The notes under the pieces are model-generated. The model worked only from the letters and a program-made list of their open reading frames with translations, was not told the DNA's origin and made no database searches. The translations under genes were made by a program, and so were the position numbers. Of a stretch of DNA of 64,000 nucleotides, positions 10,228 to 20,388 are shown one piece after another (the first letter of the stretch is position 1; the number at the start of each line of letters is the position of its first letter). The stretch spans positions 1,240,001 through 1,304,000 of the forward strand of contig WHVD01000012.1 of the NCBI GenBank assembly GCA_015178975.1, read 5' to 3'. The DNA comes from Hysterangium stoloniferum (lineage: Eukaryota > Basidiomycota > Agaricomycetes > Hysterangiales > Hysterangiaceae).

Positions 10228-13007
10228 CTAAACCCTATCCCGCCACTTGCGAAAGAGGGATGACGGGGACAATAGCTTTAAGATATTGCACAACGAGTGC
10301 AGATCTTCTTCCAAACCGAGATCATCTTTCCAGAAGTATTGGACGACCCAGATTAGCGTGACCCCAAGGGCTAGAGCCACAAAGGTGTCAAAAAGTGAGC
10401 TATGGCAGCACATTATTCTTTCACATACCGAAAGCTAGCGAGCCGAGCATTGTTTCCGAATGTGTGCTGACGCCTGATTTGAAGACATACAGCATTATCG
10501 CCATAATGAACGATACCATGGCCCACATAAGGAGCGCGTATGGAAGACTATACAGGATGGCCAAAGGCTGTAAGTCCACACAGGACTTGGATCTTCTAAG
10601 GAGAAATTCATCCTATGAAAGGTATCGTCAAAAACTGTCTCTGTGGCGTCTTAGATCACTACAAACACTGTCTGTTGCCTGCAGACGATTAAATTCCTGT
10701 TTGATTAAATAAAGTCAGGAGAACATAACTCAGACAACTAAATGATACACGATACACCTTGTGTTTCTTAAAACAAAACGTTTAGTCAGATAATGGGATA
10801 TAGCAATATAGAGGACGATTTCACATACGCGTACATGCAGCAAGCCTATAACAATAGATGCTGTACTCAAAAGGGTGGATGTCATGCTACAAGTTACGGC
10901 AAAGTTTTCCTCTACAACTTGTTGTGTCGAATTGAAGACTGCCAAAAATCCCATATTCGCTTTCAATACACATGAGTATTAGTCTGTTTGCTACTGAGAT
11001 ACACATTTGAAAAACGGTCACCAGTTAACAATACAGTGGCCTATCGAATATAAGTGGGAGTACTGGGCGTCGTAATTAGCTTGAACATACTTGAAGAATC
11101 ATATCTCCCCAGCTTTCGCACAGCTGCTCCATGCACTTCCGCCATCCTTCAGCGTAAACTACTTTGCCAGAGTATAACTCGCGTAGGGTAGATAGCCGAA
11201 CCGAGGGTGCATCGAATAATGCCAGAAAGACTACCTTCATGAGTGGATGTGGTGTAGCCCACTCTTCGACCGCAATCTGTTTTCTGTGTAGTCTTGCCTC
11301 CGGCTCTCCATAGTAATTGATAAAGCGAGCATGATCTGACTCCAGTTTAATATGAACGAATAAATGGGAACGTCGGTTCACAACTTACATATTTCGGTCC
11401 ATGCTCTGCCTATCAATGCAATCTTAAGTAGGGATGGACATCGTTGAGCTTATAATTACCTATGATTGCGGTCCGAGCAAGTCCGGAGTAATCTATGACA
11501 CCAATATCAAGCAAGATCAAATCGCGGAGTTTGATACATGCAAACATACCATTTGTGTTCTTCAAGCTCCATACAATGGTATCTACTGTATTTCGATCAT
11601 AGGAGCAAGTGTGCAGTGGGGAGGTTGTCATATCTTGTGTCAAAAGCCTGTGAATGAGACTGTAGAACTGATCATACAAGATCTTACCAACAACGTTAAA
11701 GCTCAACGTGCCTATAAGCTCAGTTACCAATTTATCGGGGACCTCACGATGAGGAAAGTACTCTTGATGAAGCCAGTAAAGTCCCCGAATCTTTAATTCT
11801 GTTCATGTTTGTAATCATTCTACATTGGAAAATGAGACGTCTCGAGAATGTACTTACGAAGATGATCGTCTCCAGCAAACGAGTCCCCAACTAGATAATC
11901 ATCGTCGTCATCGGAGAAATCATGGAGCCAAAAGATTGAAGTGCTGTCGTGATGTACGAAATAGTAGGAATCTTGGTCCTTATCTCGGTCCATATCTATA
12001 ATTACGACTAATTCGACATCAGAACCATTAAAGTCCCCGTAGTCCAGTACAGTCAGCTCTTCAAAGACCAACTGTACAAAGTCCGTCACTCGAGTCGCCA
12101 CGTCCTTCTCCAAGATATTGTTTTCTGTGATCACGGCAAAATTAGGGGATTCAGTCCATTTCCTTATAAAATAAGGTTGCCCCTCGGGATGGACAAGCAT
12201 TTCCCAACCGTGTGGGAGCATTCCACGTCTATGATGATAGCAGATCGAATTAGCACCGCGATTGGAAGCAAAAGGTCAATGGTGTTTACCTTCCATGAGT
12301 TAAGGAAGGGGGGCCGGCATGAATAGGTGCACTATCGCATTTTGGACTAGGTCTGTTGTAAGCGCATATCGGTAAAAAAACACTCATTAAACTTACCCTT
12401 TGCGACAGTCATATCGTTGGCTCAATCTTGGATTTGAACGTTTAGGCTTCGAGGAAAGGGACGTGGCGACCGTTGAACTAGCCGACGACTGTTGTGCTTC
12501 CTGTAAGTCACTCAAGTCGACTTCACGCAATTCAACTCCAATACCCTCCTCCTCTTCACCGATGGTCAAGGGACCGGGAAACTTCCCTTTTTTCCATGGG
12601 GGAGTGAAAGAAGAAGGTGAAGCAACGAGGGTGGCGACGGAGTCCGCTGTTGATCGACGTCGGCCGGTATTGATCTCAAGCGGTGGGAGCGTGATGGCAG
12701 CCACAGATGCAGAGGTCGAGGGAAAGTTCGGACATTGTGGCGCCGAAGCACTGGAGGGCGATTCCATCAAGTTTGTAGTAGGCATGAAACTTGCACAGAT
12801 GACGGTGTCAAAAATACCATCTGCCAATATTCTTTCCGTTCGATCTATATAGTCGGGGATCGTCGGTTTGGCGTTGACGGACACGAATCGTACCAGCGGT
12901 CGCAGCAGTCGCCATAGACGTAGTATACCCCGCCAAAATGCTTGACTGCTTCTGAGTCCCTTAAAGAAGGACAAAAATCTCTGCCACAGGCACTTGGGGA
13001 GATACAT
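10228..13007 (-). CDS. WW-domain membrane protein, Agaricomycete family
   Basis: The protein belongs to a family I know from Agaricomycetes: an N-terminal low-complexity part, a WW-like domain, and C-terminal membrane segments. Its cellular role is unknown. Exon 1 (13007-12397) starts MYLPKCLWQRF. Exon 2 starts at 12228 after a clean donor/acceptor pair, with phase kept, and carries LPHGWEMLVHPEGQPYF, a WW-domain start. Later exons carry YYFVHHD, GLYWLHQEYFPHREVP, MTTSPLHTCSYD, NYYGEPEARLHRKQ and AVEEWATPHPLMKVVFLALF. Membrane-type segments follow: NMGFLAVFN...LLSTASIVIGLL, then LAILYSLPYALLMWAMVSF, then a last hydrophobic stretch before the stop near 10228. Introns are 40-60 bases long. Most junctions keep the frame; the one before NMGFLAV I could not make fit exactly. 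The gene looks whole or nearly so. The N-terminal hydrophobic/basic stretch could be a further membrane anchor. Confidence 0.8.
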
Positions 13008-13109
13008 ATTCTCTGTGAAGAAAAATCATTTGCTTAAACATCTATTTTATGGAATCCAATTGCTGTGCGGTATGGCAGCTGCCTCGTGCTATGAAATCCT
13101 TGTCTGAGC

Positions 13110-13783
13110 GCTCATTTCTACAAGCATAGCAATGATTTGGTAACGATAAGAAAAAAAGGCAAACTTTCTACTTTCAGATGATTTATGTCACAGTCAAAAT
13201 GTTAAAAATACAAGTTAATAGGACGATCCTTGCCATCTTCTAATCAAGATCACTGGCAGATGGTGTATAAGTCTTCTCCCTGTTGGGCCAGATGTAGAGT
13301 GCATCTGTTCTTATGAGAGTACTTGTTCGTCCCCGTGACATGCATTGACACTGCCTTCCATATGGTTGACACATCAGATTTAAAGCTTCTATGCGTCAGG
13401 CTGTGCCGCTTCTCGTTATCAACACATTCGCAATACGAAGATGGTGGGATTTTCTACAAATTCAATCAAACCTTCAACACTAAAAATGGATTAAAGCGAG
13501 CGTTTCGGTCTCTACAAACTTGTATATCCCAAGTCTATTGTGCTGATACAGCGAAACAGTCCTCATTGCTCTTATATTAAGGATACGCTCCTTTCTCAAT
13601 TCTCCACCTTTGTCCTATTTTGAAAGTTGCAGCTCTTGAGGACTCATTCATGGTCACATGGGTAGTCGTTCGAATTATATAGTTCGATAATACTTGGGGA
13701 GGCTCTCCACGTACTTATTCTATTTTTTTAAAACTTTCTCAACTTCAGCCCACGCCATGAGGATGTGTCGAAGGCCGTAATGT
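13110..13783. repeat. Right direct repeat flanking the WW-gene island
   Basis: This is the partner of 8166-8862, in the same orientation. The similarity stops abruptly after CGAAGGCCGTAATGT, where copia-derived sequence begins. The two copies enclose about 4.2 kb with the WW-domain gene. Confidence 0.7.
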
Positions 13784-13897
13784 ACGTTGCTCAAAGCACT
13801 GATATCGCATTTGCAATACTCTGCCTCGACCAATTTACTACACACATTCAAAAAAACACTGAGAAGCTGTTAAATGAATATTTAGGTATCTAAAGGA
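13784..13897 (+). mobile_element. Ty1/copia reverse-transcriptase fragment (fossil)
   Basis: A short relic of the end of a copia reverse transcriptase, recognisable by STDIAFAI...LDQF and, further on, a FRYLKD-like motif. It abuts the LTR at 13898 and is on the opposite strand to the copia remnant to its right, so it comes from a different copy. It is broken. Confidence 0.55.
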
Positions 13898-14880
13898 TGT
13901 TAGAATGTAAGACCTAATAGTAATCTCAGTCTCGTATTAGTGTATAACGGACTATGGTAGATACCTAATAGTAATCTATGATACATAAGTATACTGCAGT
14001 AACGGTATAAGTAGAGTGGCTTACCTCAGTCTCGTATTAGTGTATAATGGACTGAGGTATAGAGACGTTCTAGCTACTACATATATACCAAAAGTAAACA
14101 ATAAGTAAGATGGACAATAGGGATGTAGAACAAGGAAAAATATGAAACAAAAAGAGAACAATAGGATATGCTTTCATGCATAGTTCCTTTGTTGTTTCGA
14201 TCCTTTTGTATTATTGTTTGCCCATATATGGTGATGGGATTTCTATGGTGTTATCCAACACTCCTCCTCACTGTAGATACTCCTCCTCACATGGAAATCC
14301 AGTTATCTAAGACCTAGTAAATTACGGAGATAAGTGAATTTGGAAGGCTCCAGTGCTTTGGTGAAAATATCGGCAAGATTATTTGCAGTATTGACATAAT
14401 GCAAGATAACGTCACCAGTATGGACCCACTTGTGGAGGAAGTGGTATTTAATATTGATATGTTTGACCCAGGAATGCAAGAGGGGGTCTTCAGATAAAGA
14501 GATAGCGGCGTTGTTATTGCAAAAGATAGAGGTGGACACAGGACAAGGAAAGTGAATCCCAGTGAATAATGCACGAAGCCAGCTAGCCTCCTTGACGGTT
14601 TCGAAAGCAGCAACATATTCAGCCTCACAGGAAGAGGCAGCGACAGTCTTTTGCTTTTTTGTGGCCCATGAGATAAGGCCAGATCCCAGAGTAAAGGCAT
14701 AACCACTAATGCTGCGTCGAGTGTCAAGACAATTGGCCCAATCAGAATCTGTATACCCGGCGAGTTCAATTTTATTAGAACCACCCAGGCATAGCTTAAG
14801 GTTTCGTGTGCCTTTTAGATACCAAACAACTCAAATGGTGGCATACCAATGCGGTGTAGAATAAGTGTCAAGAAACTGTG
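13898..14880 (-). mobile_element. Ty1/copia 3' end: LTR plus RNase H region (fossil)
   Basis: The LTR is 13898-14260 (363 bp, TG...CA in minus reading TGTTGGATAACACC...TTCTAACA). A GAGGAGGAG polypurine tract lies directly upstream on the minus strand, as expected for a 3' LTR. From about 14300 to 14880 the minus strand codes the end of reverse transcriptase and the RNase H domain: IELAGYTDSDWANC, SGYAFTLGSGLISW, AASSCEAEYVAAFE, KHINIKYHFL, NLADIFTKALEPSKF. The remainder of the element is missing. The LTR contains an internal duplication around CTCAGTCTCGTATTAGTGTA (two copies, about 13930 and 14030). The element is broken and of moderate age. Confidence 0.85.
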
Positions 14881-14883
14881 AGA

Positions 14884-15003
14884 TCTGTCATCCACAGGTA
14901 AAGTTATTTCATTGTTGTAGCAGTCACCTTCCTAATTAGGAATAATTAGGAACGTAACTGCTGTGACATAAAAAATTTTGGTGTAAACCTAGAACCCATG
15001 TTA
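14884..15003. repeat. Small repeat A, copy 1
   Basis: It matches 18603-18737. Both begin CTGTCATCCACAGGTAAAGT and end near GGTGTAAACCTAGAACC. The core has the small palindrome CCTTCCTAA...TTAGGAA. Origin unknown; it may be the remnant of a small non-autonomous element. Confidence 0.5.
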
Positions 15004-15357
15004 TTTACCATTGTATGCATGTTGCCATGCAGCATATGCAGCATGTAGATGTCCACATCACATGCAGTGATTTGCATCATATCATGTGCAGTCATTCACA
15101 TGACATCACATGAAAACATTGTGACAAGCATGTAGCAAAATAAACTATACTAACTAAAATAAAGACAAATTTAAACTGAGATAAAGACAAGACAAATATT
15201 CAGAGCCTTGACATTGGGTGTCCTTGCCCAACATGGCAAATATGTATTACTATTCTGCTAATTTGACTTGATCATGATTCTGATCCCAAAAGATGGCATG
15301 TGAAATGGTAGTGACACAATCACTATCATAATCTATCTCCAACAGAATGTTAAGATT
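15004..15357. other. No gene seen
   Basis: AT-rich sequence with short CATG/GCATG-rich simple stretches (15015-15130). No coding frame or recognisable repeat end. Confidence 0.4.
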
Positions 15358-15844
15358 TAAATTGAAAGGGGGCCAGAAGGTTATATATTGGGGGGGTGAT
15401 GATATACAATTGTACTAGTCAGGAGGTCCAACTCTCTAAAACAAGTAGAGCTTAGCTTCAACTTATGTGTTCCACCCTCATACAAGCTATTAAGGTGCTC
15501 TGGTATTTCAAACAGAGCAGATAATGTGATGAAGACTAAAGACAATACTTAGCTTAATTGATTGGAGGGCTGAAGTATGAAGAGTTGTAGGGGTAAGAGT
15601 CATGGCTTGCTGATGACATCTTTGAAGATGATTAAGAGGAAGCAAATGAGATTTAAACAAGAAGGATGTAATATACATTGATGCATGGGCACGCAGCATG
15701 GTCACAATTTGTGCATTCTGTGTGGTGGCACGGCCAAGCAACGATGCTGACATAATGACAACGGTGTCGCCTATGTCCCAAATATGGCCACGCAGTGATA
15801 TAGCGACACGATGCAGCATCGGCACAGCCAGACGATAGCGACCG

Positions 15845-17821
15845 TGTGATGTATTAGCCTTACTTTAATACTATTTTCTGAAAAAGGAGTCCAGTGCTCT
15901 ATCAAATTGTGCAAATATTCAATTCACTGCAAGATAAAATAATTTAAGTATTTGATATTAATCAGTGGCAGCCTGAATAGACTTAGAACCCCTGAAGTCA
16001 AGAGTTTACTTGAATATATGCACCCTACTTCGCAAAGAAGGTTTTGAGAGCTGCTTGTGCAAGCTTGTTCTTTTTCTGTGAAAATATGTACTTAAAATAT
16101 GAATAACAATTCACTGATTCAGAATCTAGATTCAACTTCGATTCCAGCTAGTTTATATATATTTTATACTATTTATCAAACAGTAAAAATATTTATAAAC
16201 AGGTCAAAAGATTAGATATAGAATAAAACACTATTTGGCTAATATATGCTTTATTTACACTAACCTACAGGGTCTACTGTGATACTAACTTATCAGGATC
16301 TTAATGTTGTCTTAAAGATTCTGCAAGAATATTCTCAGTATTTATTTATGTGAATATATTTTACTGATTCACAATAAATGAGCAATGGAATAGGGATTAT
16401 TTGCAATGTATGTAATAAACAGTCAAATTACTCAACTAGAGGTGACTGAAGTCTTAGAGTACAAATAACAATGTAGAGAAAACTAATAATCAGTACTCAA
16501 TTAAGAGATGACTATAGTATAAGATTATTTATATATTATTGGTTGATAACCAACAACTCTAACTGAGGTGGAAATAATATATAAAAGATAGCCAGTTATT
16601 CAATTAAGAAGTGGCAAAGGGAACAAAAGTCAACAACTCAGATTGAGGTGACAGGGGGAACAACAGATCAGTCAACAACTCAGATTGAGGTGACAAGGGA
16701 TCTGATTGGGCCAACAACTCTGATAGAGATGGCAAGGGTTTTCAACAGCTCTGATAGAGGTGGAATTAGATGTCCAACTGCCCAGATTGGGGTGGAGTAG
16801 CCTGCTTGCTGCAGTGACACACAGATGTGGTGGGTTGATGTGATGATATGATATTGATTGATTGATATTCAAGGCTGGAGCTGAGCTCCTTATATACATT
16901 TTAGTCTGAGACATTTAGAAGATTCTAGAAGATTGAATAATGTCATTTAGAATTTTCTAGAATTTTCTAGAGCATTGTGGAAGGTTCTAACTACTTCTAA
17001 GACACTATAGAATGTTCTTGGCATAATAGAACATTCTGGAATCTTAAAGAATATTCTACAATATTCTATCTACTATTAGTACCTATTATCTACTATTCCT
17101 TTGGAAGCCACTGGAATATTCCAGGAAGTTTTCAGTTTTTGCTGTAGTAGGATATATGATGATATAATGCTCTTGTGCCTGTGCATGTATAACATCCTTT
17201 GTTGTGCACCTTTGTGACCGTCACACACCTCTGTGACCATTGCGTGCCTTTGTGACCGTCACACGCCTTTGTGACCATTGCGTGCCTTTGTGACCATTGC
17301 GTGCCTTTGTGACCATTGTGTGCCTTTGTGATCATCGTGCACCCTTGTGACAACTGTCACTCATTGTGACAATTTTCCCGTGCGCCATGTAATAAGCACT
17401 AGGTGGCTGGTTTTATATTATTATATAATTATTATATTTACTTTTAGTTAGTTATAAATATAATATTTTATTATAATAATATAAATATATATATTGCTTT
17501 GATTATGCATGATTATTTCACATCACGTTTTGTCCTTATCAGAGTTTGAAATGTCATGTGAATATCATGTGATCTCTCGCGCATTGTGAATAAGTGCTGA
17601 GTCACCGGCATATTAATCAAAAAAGAATAAAAGGTAGAAATTCGATAACTTGCTCAATTTATAAGATAGAAATACAAAATAAATTGCATAAATTCAAGAT
17701 AAATCAAGACAATATTGTACAATTTTATAATCGCGATATAATTACATTTAAATATTCTTTTTCGCAATTTGTTAGGGGGGATTGGTTTTTAAAAATGGAA
17801 AAGGCTTAGAAATACATAACA
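15845..17821. mobile_element. Solo LTR L1, 1977 bp, with GACCG target duplication (fossil)
   Basis: The ends are TGTGATGTATTAGCC and ...ATACATAACA, and GACCG lies on both sides (15840-15844 and 17822-17826). Inside are a tandem array of a 20-30 bp unit around CAACAACTCAGATTGAGG (16625-16780) and a GTGAC-N-GTCAC minisatellite (17180-17370). The related LTR at 48469 shares most of its length. In minus reading part of it matches the LTR just upstream of the copia element at 57963 (CTCAGACTAAAATGTATATA, about 57765), so it probably belongs to a copia family. It is non-coding. Confidence 0.75.
17180..17370. repeat. GTGAC-N-GTCAC minisatellite inside LTR L1
   Basis: About nine degenerate units of roughly 19 bp, such as TTTGTGACCATTGCGTGCC and TTTGTGACCGTCACACGCC. 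Related arrays are at 51225-51390 and 55735-56235. Confidence 0.8.
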
Positions 17822-18180
17822 GACCGACTCAAGGCTGACGCCACCACCCATGCCCCAACAGACACACAGTGCTTCGCACTGTGTACCCATGGAGGCCTCC
17901 TTGTGCACTGTGTGGACCTACACAGTGCCAGTGGGCTTACATAAGCGCCAAAAGCACGGCTATGCACTGTAGGGTACATGCCATTTTTAATGTTTTCTCA
18001 GATTTTTAATAAATAGTATAAATAGTAGACCTGTACATACTCATTTCTTCAGTTTCAATCTCATAGGAATCCCACTAAAACAAGTGTGATCTCCCCTGTC
18101 ATTGAGCTGTCCCCTCTCCACCTTTATTTCTGTGTTCTATCTTGTGTTTGGTAGCCTTATTAGTGTTGCCCTAACAGCAG

Positions 18181-18899
18181 TACAGTCCTGTAGCCCCATC
18201 CAATGACTCTTCTTATCCTGAAACAGTCCTACACACAATTATTCTCCTGATGATCTACCTTTAAACATACACAACTTGTTCAAAACCTACTGAAGCACAT
18301 GTAGCATATACAGTATAGCCAGGTACCACCATTCTCTGCCATAGATGTTGACAAAGAAGTTATTCAATTAATTGAATATGAAATGTTTGAGACTTCAAAA
18401 GCAGCAGCTTTCAATAATGGAGATTGGATGCGGGTAATCATCAAAAGAAATAGAGTCCATATTTTTTTGTTCCCTACTCTTAGAATGAAACTCTGAACTC
18501 TAAACCCTAACCCTAAGGTGTTTTCTGTATATAATCATTTTTAAGAGTATATAATACAGTAGAGAACTTCTAAGACATAATTTTCAACATTTCTTTGAGT
18601 CTCTGTCATCCACAGGTAAAGTTATTTCATTGTCACAGCAGTCACCTTCCTAAATAGGAAGGTAAACTGTGCAACACTTCCTAAATAGGAAGGTAACTGC
18701 AACATACAAAGTTTTGGTGTAAACCTAGAACCTATGTCATTGACAAGTTACAGTCTATTATTTTAGACTTCAGTAAGTTTATTTGAGCATTAATATTACT
18801 CGAGGAAGGACTAAAACTAAGGATATGGCAATTAAAGTGGTGCACAAGGTATTTTTCACTAGGAAACTTTACACTAGATGTAACAGTTCTCATGTTTTG
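18181..18899 (+). repeat. Decayed copy of the 7100-8030 locus (left half)
   Basis: Positions 18190-18490 match 7092-7400, including the stretch coding MTLLILKQSYTQ. Positions 18820-18899 match the sequence near 7935-8025. Small repeat A (18603-18737) is inserted between. The right half continues at 28169, beyond the Ty3 element. Near 18503-18516 two telomere-like CCCTAA units occur, too few to call a telomeric tract. Confidence 0.6.
18603..18737. repeat. Small repeat A, copy 2
   Basis: Matches 14884-15003. This copy holds the palindrome CCTTCCTAAATAGGAAGG and a partial second copy of it. Confidence 0.5.
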
Positions 18900-20216
18900 T
18901 GTTAAGAACAGAAAACTGACTAATGTCGGTTGGCCGATGGGAACCAATTGAAAGGACTTGGCTTCAGCTTATGTGCTGCACCCTCGCAAGTTACCATCAG
19001 GTGTCCTTAAATTTTGGGTAGGTGGAAACTAGTCCTATTGAATTCCTCATGGTGAGTTACTGATTGGAAATGAAGGATAAGTCAAGTGTCGGGCCAAGGG
19101 GTCAGAGGCCAAAGGTGGGTGAGCACATGCAGAGGCAGGGAGTGGGATATTTAGAGTAAGGCTTATAGAGATGTATGTGGGTGTTCTGAGTCAATATTCT
19201 GATTGCCTAGTAACTACAACTACAGTGGATTTATATACGAGTTATTGGTGTCTAGAAAATGCTAACTAAGGGAAAAGCAGAACAATACTACTGACAAATA
19301 AGCTTGACTAGGAACTGGAAGGTTACAATAAGTTTGGAGGCCATGGATTAACTGAGAGCAGAATTACTAGAAAAGGAAATAGTCCATGGGTTACAAGTAT
19401 ATATGGGCATATGTGAAACATAGAGTAGAATGGATCATCATGATAAAAAGGTGTTACGACCCGTTCCCGGATGTTTCAATATCCAACTTCTGATCTCCGA
19501 CTTCCGACTTCCGATCCCCGACTACGGAACATCACAGTTACCGTATCATCCGCATTCTTCCCTTGTTCCACATTTGGTAATTTGTCCGTTGACAAGTATT
19601 CACTCGTTTGTTTGTTGTATTCCCATTTCAGAATATTGTCTCCCTAATATGTCTTATTGTATTTCCGTTTTAAGAACACTTCCATTTCCATCTTATTGTG
19701 GTCTTAGTTTGTAGTACAATAATGAGTAGACTTATATTAGTTTCCGCGAATTTGTACTTTACCTTAGATCTGATATCGACTTAGTTTCTTATTCCTCCTC
19801 CCGTCTTTCTGTACGCTCAATATTCGGAACTCTTCGGAACTCTGAATATCCATATCTTTCATTGTAAGTTTCACTTCTGAAATTAAGGACATTGAGCATT
19901 TGCGTAGAGGCGCAGCACATAAGCTGAAGCCGACGTCCTGACCCTATCCACGAGTTTCCGACTTCCCGGTGACTTTCCAATAGTTCCGGAATAAGTTCCC
20001 GACACGGCACTTAACAAAAGGGGACATATCAAAGCATAACCAGATAATATGAGTATATGTAACTTGACAGGGGCATAAACAGGGTTTGATCACCATGAAG
20101 GCATACATCAGTGTCGGGCAACCGATGGTTTCCGATACGATGACTTGATTAATAACTTGAAATGTCAATAGGCAGTAATATCTCAGGGACTGTTGGGTTG
20201 TGACACAGCTGTAACA
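18900..20216 (-). repeat. 3' LTR of the Ty3 element, interrupted by a solo LTR
   Basis: It starts TGTTAAGAACAG and ends CAGCTGTAACA in plus reading. It contains the shared LTR motif GGCTTCAGCTTATGTGCTGC (about 18960). The piece from 19452 to 20016 is a separate element. A further copy of this LTR is at 49438-50839. Confidence 0.85.
19452..20016. mobile_element. Solo LTR, 565 bp, with AAAGG target duplication (fossil)
   Basis: The ends are TGTTACGACCCGTTCCCGG and ...GGCACTTAACA, and AAAGG flanks it (19447-19451 and 20017-20021). It keeps CpG far better than the LTR it sits in, so it came later. The shared LTR motif occurs here on the minus strand (about 19908-19935). It contains a run of CCGACTTCCGA-like units near 19495-19525. 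Confidence 0.85.
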
Positions 20217-20388
20217 GTATCCCCCCATTTGGCTGAAATCCCAAGGAGGCCGAAAATCTAGATCTTGTATGTAAAAACTTGTCAGGTATGGGCGGTGTGT
20301 CAAAATATCATGTGATCTGGTAAAAATTTAAATATAAAAATTCGAGGGGTGCTGGCACTTGAAATTTAACTCTTTTCCCTCAACCACA

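Larger units (their letters stand above)
15358..18176. mobile_element. Probable solo LTR holding a second solo LTR (fossil)
   Basis: The outer repeat starts TGTTAAGATTTAA at 15358. It carries the LTR motif (TTAGCTTCAACTTATGTGTT) near 15452 and continues after the inner insertion at 17822 into a region with TATAAATAGTAG (about 18012) and an end at CCCTAACA (18176). The first part is similar to 39254-39447 plus 40670-40790, and the last part to 29540-29951. I found no matching target duplication for the outer element, so its two halves being one LTR is inference. Confidence 0.5.

Noticed and set aside
11434-11796. Plus-strand open frame over the WW gene
   Set aside because: It lies opposite exons of the WW-domain gene that have family motifs and splice signals, so it is a shadow frame.
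12400-12852. Plus-strand 150-codon frame opposite exon 1 of the WW gene
   Set aside because: No motif. The minus strand joins in phase to the WW exon.
8166-13783. The 0.68-kb direct repeats as LTRs of a 5.6-kb retroelement
   Set aside because: There are no TG...CA ends, no matching target duplication, no priming site or polypurine tract, and the interior is a host-type gene.
18503-18516. Telomere-like CCCTAA units
   Set aside because: Only two units, in decayed repeat sequence. Too short to be an interstitial telomere tract.
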